DNA from: DATJUC01 sp035502675
GTDB lineage: Bacteria > Vulcanimicrobiota > Vulcanimicrobiia > Vulcanimicrobiales > Vulcanimicrobiaceae
Assembly (NCBI GenBank): GCA_035502675.1
Contig: DATJUC010000075.1
Span: 1-6,066 of the forward strand
Reading direction: 5' to 3'
DNA length: 6,066 nucleotides
Position numbers and translations under genes: made by a program
Shown here: in pieces, positions 1 through 5,008 of the stretch
How the letters are laid out: each line of letters begins with the position of its first letter
Numbering within the stretch: the first letter of the stretch is position 1
Notes under the pieces: generated by a model
Told to the model about the DNA's origin: nothing
The model's input: the letters and a program-made list of their open reading frames with translations, nothing else
Databases searched by the model: none

Positions 1-260
1 CGCACGGTACGGCACCGCGGCTGCAAGGCAAGAACGTGGCCAATCCGCTGGCGATGATTCTCGCGGCCGCGGCGGTGCTCTCGTATATAGAAGACCGGCG
101 CGCCGCTAACGCTTCGCGGGCAATCTACGAGTCCGCGCTCGAAGCGGTGCATTCGGGGACGGCCACCGCCGATCTCGGCGGACACTCGTCGACGACCGAA
201 TTCACCGATGCGGTCGTCGACGGCGTGCGCAGGAAGCTCGACGTGTGGAGCACGCTATGA
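1..260 (+). CDS. Isocitrate/isopropylmalate dehydrogenase family protein, C-terminal end (5' truncated)
   Basis: Open from the window's left edge (first full codon at 3) to TGA at 258-260, giving the last 85 residues of a longer protein. The start reads HGTAPRLQGKNVANP, matching the HG(S/T)AP...GK..ANP block of NAD(P)-dependent beta-decarboxylating dehydrogenases, in which these residues line the cofactor site. Further on, TADLGGHSSTTEFTDAVV matches the TPDLGG..TT.EFTDA block near the C-terminus of NAD-type isocitrate and homoisocitrate dehydrogenases more than LeuB, whose tail differs. The enzyme would oxidise and decarboxylate a 2-hydroxy acid in the cytoplasm (TCA cycle or amino-acid synthesis). 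Substrate-deciding residues lie upstream of the window, so I give no symbol. The family assignment is firm; isocitrate over isopropylmalate is an inference from the tail motif. Confidence 0.88.
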   Translation, partial: HGTAPRLQGKNVANPLAMILAAAAVLSYIEDRRAANASRAIYESALEAVHSGTATADLGGHSSTTEFTDAVVDGVRRKLDVWSTL

Positions 261-282
261 CGAAGTGTAAAGATTGGAGAAA

Positions 283-319
283 GACCGGCCCGCTCCGCGG
301 CCCGGCTTAAGGACCGGTC
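283..319 (+). repeat. GC-rich inverted repeat in the dehydrogenase-PilZ gap
   Basis: GACCGG at 283-288 is the exact reverse complement of CCGGTC at 314-319. Between them GGCC at 287-290 can also pair with GGCC at 299-302. The element lies 22 bases after the dehydrogenase stop and 24 bases before the PilZ start. It could act as a terminator-like hairpin or a 5' leader element, but no T-run follows it, so a classical intrinsic terminator is not supported. In a GC-rich genome a 6-bp inverted repeat can easily arise by chance. Confidence 0.3.
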
Positions 320-343
320 GCTCCCCGGCCGAATCAGACCCCG

Positions 344-1204
344 ATGGTGTGGCTGGACCGTGATTCGCCCCCGCTACGCGAACGCGGCAATCAGCGGCGA
401 TATTACCGCCAATCGATCGAACTGCCGGTCGGCGTCACCGTCCGCGGTCTTCCGGCCCCGGTTTACGGCACGCTCATCAACATCTCCGAAGCCGGCTGCC
501 GTCTACGCTCCTTGATTTTGCTCGACCGCAACCGCATCGTCGAGTTTTTGCTGAATTGCAGCGACGGAAAGGAGCTCGCGTTGCGCGGACGCATCCTCTC
601 CCGCACGACGCCGCAGTCCGAAGCCGGGTTCGAATACGGCATCGTCTTCGAGGGTTCGGCGCCGGCGGATCGCGATGCCTTGGCCCGCGAGATCGCGCAC
701 ATGCAGCGGCGCGCCGCCGCTGCGCGCGTCACCGCGCGCGAAGCGGCCAAGTACGCCGCCGGCGGCGGACGGCAGCGGCGCTCCTCGGTTCGCGCGTTCG
801 TAACCTTTCCCGTTCGCTATCGGATCAACAACCGGTCGGCGGCCAACGGGGAAGCGAGCGACGTGTCGGCCGGCGGTTTACGGCTGATCTGCCAAGAGCC
901 GCTCGAAATCGGTTGCGAGGCCGAGCTTCGGTTCACGCTTCCGAGCGGCGTGCTCAACGTCTATCCGCCGCCGGAAGAACGACTGGAGATCACGCCGTTC
1001 GGGGAGCGTCGCATCCGCGTTCCCGACAATCGCCGGCCGTTTGCAGAGATGCTCTTGCGCGCGCGCGTTTTGACGCAGCACGAGCCGCTCGGCGGGCGCG
1101 ACGTGTACGGCGTCGGCTTCGTCGACATCGACGGCTACCAGCGCGAAGAGATTGCCCGCTTCACTCACGCGGTGCAGCTCTCGCAGATTCGAGGCCCTGG
1201 GTAG
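344..1204 (+). CDS. Tandem PilZ-domain protein, predicted c-di-GMP receptor
   Basis: This 286-residue soluble protein has two PilZ domains. The first (about residues 15-120) carries the RxxxR motif at R18-R22 and NxSxxG at N46-S48-G51. The second (about 143-280) carries RxxxR at R146-R150 and DxSxxG at D173-S175-G178. These are the two motifs by which PilZ domains hold cyclic di-GMP, so both sites look intact. An Ala/Arg-rich helical linker (about 108-140) joins them. No membrane segment, signal peptide or output domain is visible, so it probably acts in the cytoplasm by changing shape or binding a partner. The second domain has an extra charged stretch (about 202-236) between its beta strands. 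The start is ATG at 344; an in-frame TAA at 308-310 leaves only this ATG or the GTG right after it, and there is no good ribosome binding site. The target process (motility, polysaccharide, secretion) cannot be told from the sequence. Confidence 0.9.
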   Translation: MVWLDRDSPPLRERGNQRRYYRQSIELPVGVTVRGLPAPVYGTLINISEAGCRLRSLILLDRNRIVEFLLNCSDGKELALRGRILSRTTPQSEAGFEYGIVFEGSAPADRDALAREIAHMQRRAAAARVTAREAAKYAAGGGRQRRSSVRAFVTFPVRYRINNRSAANGEASDVSAGGLRLICQEPLEIGCEAELRFTLPSGVLNVYPPPEERLEITPFGERRIRVPDNRRPFAEMLLRARVLTQHEPLGGRDVYGVGFVDIDGYQREEIARFTHAVQLSQIRGPG

Positions 1205-1380
1205 AGCGGTAACCTGCCGGCGTAGTGCGAAAGCCCCCTATGCGCCGCAGACCTCCTGGATTTTGCTGGTGGAGATTCTCCCGTTGGGCCCGAAGGGTAC
1301 GCCGGCAGACCATAATTCCTAGAAGAAGCGCAACCTCTGGCAGGCGGGGTGTTGCCCGCTGATGGGAAACCATAAAAATC
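1205..1380 (+). other. Intergenic region with strong potential RNA structure
   Basis: This 176-base gap has no convincing gene. Its main feature is an 11-bp perfect inverted repeat, CTGCCGGCGTA (1214-1224) with TACGCCGGCAG (1298-1308), which would close a 73-base domain. Inside are possible small stems: TGCG 1226-1229 with CGCA 1246-1249, CCC 1280-1282 with GGG 1286-1288, and CCC 1289-1291 with GGG 1295-1297. GGAG at 1271-1274 can pair with CTCC at 1253-1256 or with CTCC at 1278-1281, which are mutually exclusive. CATAAT at 1311-1316 resembles a -10 box but lacks a well-spaced -35. The region may be the 5' leader of the downstream secreted gene, a small RNA, or both. I could not match it to a riboswitch or housekeeping RNA family that I know. 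Confidence 0.45.
1330..1359 (+). promoter_or_regulatory. Hairpin-forming segment just upstream of the secreted-protein start
   Basis: GCGGG at 1344-1348 pairs with CCCGC at 1355-1359 around a six-base loop. An alternative pairing joins GCAAC at 1330-1334 with GTTGC at 1351-1355; the two stems share base 1355 and exclude each other. The segment ends 21 bases before the ATG at 1381, next to the only purine-rich stretch (GGGAAA, 1364-1369) that could serve as a ribosome binding site. It might tune translation of the downstream gene. This is read from base pairing only, without energy calculation. Confidence 0.3.
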
Positions 1381-2154
1381 ATGCAAAAAATCGCATCGCT
1401 TCTCGTACTCGTGCTGGCATTCGCGCTGCCGCTCGATGCGCTGGCGGCGACTCGGTACATCGGCGATCTCACCGAGGGTGAGCTCTTAGGGCCGGTATCG
1501 TCGTCCGCTCAGCTGCAATCCGATTTCGAGGCCAACGGCAAGCTTATCGCACAGGCGAGCGAGCGCCTCGGTCTCGCACCATCGGAGTACCACGAGGTGC
1601 GCGATGCCGTTGCCCGCGGCGAGGCACGCTACGTCGTTCTTCCCCGCCACCTCGACGGCATGGCCGGCGAGCACGGCGGCGTAGCGTTCGCCGTTCACGA
1701 CATCGAGATTCCGGCCGGCGTGCACGGCTGGGAGGTCGATATCGCTCGGCCCGATGGAACGCTGCGCGTCTTCGTGCCGAACGCCTGCGGCAATATCTCG
1801 TACCTGCTCGTTCCGCACCGCCGCATACTCGCTGCCGTGCCGCCGATGCAGATTCCGACGCCCGGCCCCGTTCCGCTGGTCGCGCCGGCTCCTCAGATTC
1901 CGGTGGCGTCCGAGCCGGTCGCGTTCATTCCGCCGCCGGTCATCGTGCCGGCCGTAGCGGGAGGCGGGCTCTGGCCGCTGCTGGCGCTGATCCCGCTGGC
2001 CTTCATCGGCGGCGGCGGGTCGATTCACGTTCCGATCGGTCCGGGACCGCCGCCGCCGCCGAGCACGGGACGCGGGTTGTTGCTGACGCTGCATCCCAGG
2101 CCGATCACGACCCCGTGTCCGCCGCCGGCCAACCGTCACCCCGGGCGGCCGTAG
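1381..2154 (+). CDS. Secreted proline-rich protein of unknown function with a C-terminal hydrophobic segment
   Basis: I do not recognise this 257-residue protein. Residues 1-22 form a clear Sec signal peptide (K3, hydrophobic core, then ALA before ATRY), so it leaves the cytoplasm. Residues 23-150 form a compact-looking domain with a possible helical pair (45-80) and a beta-rich part ending in the Cys-containing stretch VPNACGNIS (133-140). Residues 151-195 are a Pro/Val/Ala-rich linker. A hydrophobic glycine-flanked segment (about 196-210, LWPLLALIPLAFIG) could span or dip into a membrane. The tail (213-257) is again Gly/Pro-rich with a run of five prolines and a second mature Cys at 246. 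A surface- or envelope-anchored protein is a reasonable inference. ATG at 1381 is the only good start after an in-frame TGA at 1360-1362. The gene follows the PilZ gene after a 176-bp structured gap and ends two bases short of the convergent RNase J stop. Confidence 0.75.
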   Translation: MQKIASLLVLVLAFALPLDALAATRYIGDLTEGELLGPVSSSAQLQSDFEANGKLIAQASERLGLAPSEYHEVRDAVARGEARYVVLPRHLDGMAGEHGGVAFAVHDIEIPAGVHGWEVDIARPDGTLRVFVPNACGNISYLLVPHRRILAAVPPMQIPTPGPVPLVAPAPQIPVASEPVAFIPPPVIVPAVAGGGLWPLLALIPLAFIGGGGSIHVPIGPGPPPPPSTGRGLLLTLHPRPITTPCPPPANRHPGRP

Positions 2155-2156
2155 AC

Positions 2157-3851
2157 TCAGACCTCGATCACGACCGGAACGATCACCGGACGGCGCTTGG
2201 TTCGGGCGAAGATCGCCTGAGCCAAGCCGCTGCGAACGTGTTCCTTGACGGCGTCGACGTCGCGCATCGCCTCGACCGAGATCTCGCCGATCGAAGCGGC
2301 CAACGCCGTGCGTAGCTCCTCGACCAGCGGCTCCGATTCGGGCAGATAGAACACGCCTTTCGAAATCAGGTCCGGCGTTCCGATGACGCGGGCCTCTTCG
2401 CCGTCGATGGCGATCACCACGACGACGATGCCGTCGTTGGAGAGGGCCTTGCGATCGCGCAGAACCGCCTGCCCGATATCGCCCACGCCCGAGCCGTCGA
2501 CGAACACGTGGCCGCCGTACGTCTTTCCGATCTTGTCGCCGTATTCGCGAGTGAACTCGACGACGTCGCCGTTTTCGACGACGAACACGTTGCCCGGGTC
2601 GACGCCCGTTTGCGTGGCCAACCGCCCGTGGTGCATCAGCATGCGGTACTCGCCGTGCACCGGAATGAAAAACTCCGGCCGCACCAGGTTGAGCATCAGC
2701 AACAGCTCTTCTTGCGAGCCGTGGCCCGAGACGTGCGACCGCCCGTCGGTGCCGTGGATCACCGTCGCGCCCAGACGGCAGAGATTGTTGATCGTCTTGT
2801 AGACGCTGCGCTCGTTGCCGGGAATCGGCGTGGCGCTGATGACGACCGTGTCGCCGGGCACGATGCGGAACTTGCGGTGATCGCGCACGGACATGCGCGC
2901 CAAGCCGCTCATCGGCTCCCCTTGCGATCCGGTCGTCACCACGACGATCCGCTCCGGCGCGTAGTTGTCGACGTCTTCGATCTTGACGACCGTGTCGGGA
3001 GGAATCCGCAAGTGGCCGAGCTCGCCGGCGAAGTGCACGACGTTTTGCATCGAGCGGCCCAGAAACGCCACCTTGCGCCCGAAGCGCACCGCGTGGTCGA
3101 CGGCCTGTTGAATGCGCGGAACGTTGGAGGCGAACGACGCGATGACGATCCGCCCGCGGGCTCGCGAAAAGATCGCGGTGAACGCCTCCCCGACGATCCG
3201 TTCCGAGAGGGTGTGACCCGGCCGCTCCGCGTTGGTCGAATCCGAGAGCATGCACAGCACGCCCTCGTCGCCGATCCGGGCGATGCTCGCGAAGTCCGCC
3301 GGTTTACCGTCGATCGGCGTCTGATCGAACTTGAAGTCACCGGTGTGGAAGATCGTTCCGACCGGCGTCCGCAGCGCCAGCGCGCAGGCTCCCGCCACCG
3401 AATGGTTGACGTGGACGAACTCGGCCTCGATGCTGCCGTAGGCGACCCGGTCGCCGGGCTGCACCTGGACGAACTCCACGTCGCCGAGCTTTTGCTCGCG
3501 CGACTTGGCCTTGATTAGCGCGATCGTGAGCGGCGTTCCCACGACCTGCGTCCGAGCGAACTCGCGCAGGAAATACGGAAGGCCGCCGATGTGATCTTCG
3601 TGACCGTGGGTGACGAGAACGGCCCGCAGCTTGCTCGCCCGCTCCCGCACGTAGGTGAAATCGTTGATCACGATGTCGACGCCGTACATCTCGTCGTCGG
3701 GGAACATCAGGCCGCAATCGACGACCACCATGTCGTTCTCCGTCTCGACGACGGTCATGTTGCGCCCGATCTCGCCGCAGCCGCCCAGGGGTACGACCCG
3801 GACGTACGGCTCGTTCGGCGGAAGTGGAACCACTAAGCCATTGGAACTCAC
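2157..3851 (-). CDS. rnj: Ribonuclease J
   Basis: This 564-residue protein is a complete RNase J, the zinc-dependent 5'-to-3' exonuclease and endonuclease that processes and degrades mRNA and matures rRNA. The metallo-beta-lactamase core shows HGHEDH at 82-87 (H82, H84, D86, H87), with further metal ligands H150 (VNHS), D172 (TGDFK) and H399 (PVHGEYR). These sit at a constant offset of eight or nine residues from those of Bacillus RNase J1. The beta-CASP insert (about 200-370) includes SDSTNAERPGHT and SFASNVPRIQQ; RSHVSGHGSQEE at 371-382 is the conserved RNA 5'-end pocket. Residues about 450-564 form the C-terminal dimerisation domain. Length is normal for the family and no residue is missing. 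The start is GTG at 3849-3851: the only start codon after an in-frame TAA (3876-3878 on this strand), with a weak AAGAAG ribosome site upstream. It is divergent from the small secreted gene and convergent with the proline-rich gene. Confidence 0.97.
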   Translation of the reverse strand: MSSNGLVVPLPPNEPYVRVVPLGGCGEIGRNMTVVETENDMVVVDCGLMFPDDEMYGVDIVINDFTYVRERASKLRAVLVTHGHEDHIGGLPYFLREFARTQVVGTPLTIALIKAKSREQKLGDVEFVQVQPGDRVAYGSIEAEFVHVNHSVAGACALALRTPVGTIFHTGDFKFDQTPIDGKPADFASIARIGDEGVLCMLSDSTNAERPGHTLSERIVGEAFTAIFSRARGRIVIASFASNVPRIQQAVDHAVRFGRKVAFLGRSMQNVVHFAGELGHLRIPPDTVVKIEDVDNYAPERIVVVTTGSQGEPMSGLARMSVRDHRKFRIVPGDTVVISATPIPGNERSVYKTINNLCRLGATVIHGTDGRSHVSGHGSQEELLLMLNLVRPEFFIPVHGEYRMLMHHGRLATQTGVDPGNVFVVENGDVVEFTREYGDKIGKTYGGHVFVDGSGVGDIGQAVLRDRKALSNDGIVVVVIAIDGEEARVIGTPDLISKGVFYLPESEPLVEELRTALAASIGEISVEAMRDVDAVKEHVRSGLAQAIFARTKRRPVIVPVVIEV

Positions 3852-3910
3852 AGACTGCTTCTTGCTCTTTCGCGGTTAGACGTGAAATGAGGACCGAAAG
3901 GAAGCACGTC
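3852..3910. promoter_or_regulatory. Divergent intergenic region between RNase J and the secreted peptide-Yip1-TolC cluster
   Basis: Only 59 bases separate the RNase J start codon from the GTG of the small secreted gene, so promoters for both directions should lie here or overlap the coding ends. I see no convincing -35/-10 pair on either strand. The one clear signal is the plus-strand ribosome binding site AAAGGAAG at 3897-3904, six bases before the GTG at 3911. The shared region raises the possibility of linked regulation, which is an inference from layout only. Confidence 0.4.
3897..3904 (+). promoter_or_regulatory. Ribosome binding site that fixes the GTG start at 3911
   Basis: AAAGGAAG lies six bases before GTG 3911. 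It decides between this GTG and the in-frame ATG at 3887, which has no such site and would put a charged, non-signal extension (MRTERKHV) in front of the signal peptide. Confidence 0.7.
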
Positions 3911-4318
3911 GTGAAGAGACTCGCACTTCTGCTCGCGGCAGGCGTCGCACTCGCGGCGAGCGCGCTCGCCCCCTTGGCGGCCCACAGCCATCCTGCGACG
4001 GATTCGACGCCGCCGCCTGCCGCCTCGCCCGAAGCGCTCTTCAGCCGCGGGGCGCTGCGGCGGGCCCGGCTCCTCATTCAGATGCGCATGCTTCAGCTGC
4101 GCGAGGAGCGGCTGGCGTGCCTGCGCGCGGTCCTGCTGCGGCGCCTCCCGCCGGATTTGGTTCCGCCCGGCGAAGGCGAGCCGCCGACAGGCCGCAATCC
4201 GGACGTCTTGAAACATTCCCCGCCGCAGCGCGCTACCAGTTCTCGAAGCGCGCCCGGAGAAAGCGAGGAGTGTACATGGATCTCGGCTCGACCGAGACGA
4301 CCCGGAGCAGCGGCCTAA
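3911..4318 (+). CDS. Small secreted Arg-rich protein of unknown function
   Basis: This predicted 135-residue protein matches no family that I recognise. With the GTG start at 3911, residues 1-24 (MKRLALLLAAG..., ending APLAA) are a good Sec signal peptide, giving a mature chain beginning HSHPATD. After a short Pro/Ala stretch (33-41), residues 46-79 form a strongly helical, Arg/Leu-rich segment with one Cys (C70), possibly an amphipathic helix that binds a membrane or a partner. From about residue 80 the chain is Pro/Arg/Ser-rich and looks disordered. The last 43 bases overlap the Yip1 gene in another frame, so the tail may be under little constraint of its own. A strong ribosome site supports translation. 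It is the first gene of a plus-strand cluster with Yip1 and TolC genes, so a periplasmic accessory role is possible but unproven. A longer N-terminus from ATG 3887 is less likely. Confidence 0.6.
   Translation: MKRLALLLAAGVALAASALAPLAAHSHPATDSTPPPAASPEALFSRGALRRARLLIQMRMLQLREERLACLRAVLLRRLPPDLVPPGEGEPPTGRNPDVLKHSPPQRATSSRSAPGESEECTWISARPRRPGAAA
4265..4270 (+). promoter_or_regulatory. Ribosome binding site for the Yip1-family gene
   Basis: GAGGAG lies five bases before ATG 4276. It sets the start there, rather than at the upstream in-frame GTG 4117, and it sits inside the coding region of the preceding small secreted gene. Confidence 0.8.
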
Positions 4319-5004
4319 AGACGGTCCTCGATACCGTCGTTGCGCCGAAGGAGGCCTTCGAGCGCCTCCGGACGACACCGACGTGGGGCTGGGCGTTCCT
4401 GATCACGCTCGTGCTCTACGCCGCAGCTTCGTATCTCATGATGCCGGCCATCGCCCATGCCACCCAGGCATCCTGGCCGCAGATGGTCGCGGCCAATCCG
4501 ACCTTGTCCGCGCTCACCCCCGCCCAACAGCAAACCCAGCTCGACTTCGTGCTCAAGTTCGTCGGATTCTCGTGGGCGTTCGCGATCGTCGCGGTTCCGA
4601 TCGTGCTGCTCTTCCAGACCATCGTCATGACGATCTTCAAGGCCGCCGGGCGGGGCGACGCCGGCTTCGGCACGCTCTGGGCGGTTGCTTGCAACGTCGC
4701 CGTGCCCGCGCTCGGTATTTCGGCGATCTGCGCGGCGATCATCGTCGTGCTGCGCGGACCGGATGCGTTCGATCGAACCGTCGACGTGGCCGCATCGGTT
4801 CCGTCGCTCGGAATGATCGTCCCCGCCGCCGCACCGAAACTGCACGCTTTCCTCAGCGCGATCAATCCGTTTACGCTTTGGGGCTGCGCCCTGGTCGCCG
4901 GGGCGATGATCGTTACGGCGCGCGTTTCGAAACCGCTCGCCTGGGCGGCCGGCATCGTGATCCTCGCATTCGGCGCGGGCTTCGCTTCGTTGGGCGCTCG
5001 ATAG
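4276..5004 (+). CDS. Yip1-family integral membrane protein
   Basis: This 242-residue protein has the bacterial Yip1-domain layout: a cytoplasmic N-terminus with the segment VLDTVVAPKEAFERLRTTP (18-35), typical of how these proteins begin, followed by five likely membrane helices at about 38-58, 98-120, 131-160, 198-216 and 221-240. The hydrophilic loop at 61-92, with TPAQQQTQLD, should face the other side of the membrane. NPFTLWG at 197-203 opens the fourth helix. Bacterial Yip1 proteins have no settled function; eukaryotic relatives act in membrane traffic, and bacterial genes often sit beside exporter genes. Here the gene overlaps the small secreted gene by 43 bp and is followed four bases later by a TolC-family gene, so a role tied to export is a reasonable inference. 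The start at ATG 4276 is supported by the adjacent ribosome site. Confidence 0.85.
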   Translation: MDLGSTETTRSSGLKTVLDTVVAPKEAFERLRTTPTWGWAFLITLVLYAAASYLMMPAIAHATQASWPQMVAANPTLSALTPAQQQTQLDFVLKFVGFSWAFAIVAVPIVLLFQTIVMTIFKAAGRGDAGFGTLWAVACNVAVPALGISAICAAIIVVLRGPDAFDRTVDVAASVPSLGMIVPAAAPKLHAFLSAINPFTLWGCALVAGAMIVTARVSKPLAWAAGIVILAFGAGFASLGAR

Positions 5005-5008
5005 CGCG

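Noticed and set aside
1..260. Calling the truncated enzyme LeuB (3-isopropylmalate dehydrogenase)
   Set aside because: The tail motif TADLGG...TTEFTDAV fits NAD-isocitrate or homoisocitrate dehydrogenase better, and the substrate-deciding part is outside the window.
1214..1308. Intrinsic terminator of the PilZ gene
   Set aside because: The stem is strong, but it encloses 73 bases and is followed by ACCATAATTCC rather than a T-run.
1356..1372. CTGATGGGAAACC resembling a hammerhead ribozyme core
   Set aside because: The conserved A after CTGATG is missing and there is no room for stem II between the two core strands.
2047..2062. CCG trinucleotide run as a possible phase-variable repeat
   Set aside because: It is only a few units long and a change of whole units would keep the frame; it simply encodes a short proline run.
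1486..3255. A 589-codon open frame on the minus strand overlapping the secreted gene and most of RNase J
   Set aside because: Its translation is very Arg-rich and low in complexity, as expected of an off-frame reading of GC-rich coding DNA; it shares the strand with RNase J in a different frame and shows no family motif.
2508..3518. A 336-codon plus-strand frame antisense to RNase J
   Set aside because: His/Arg/Asp-rich shadow of the RNase J gene, which has intact catalytic motifs on the other strand.
3824..3910. Longer forms of the small secreted protein starting at 3824 or ATG 3887
   Set aside because: The first would run across the RNase J start and the divergent region; both bury the signal peptide, and the strong ribosome site points to GTG 3911.
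4117..4275. Extended N-terminus for the Yip1 protein from GTG 4117
   Set aside because: The extension is Arg/Pro/Ala-rich off-frame sequence of the small secreted gene, and GAGGAG five bases before ATG 4276 marks the better start.
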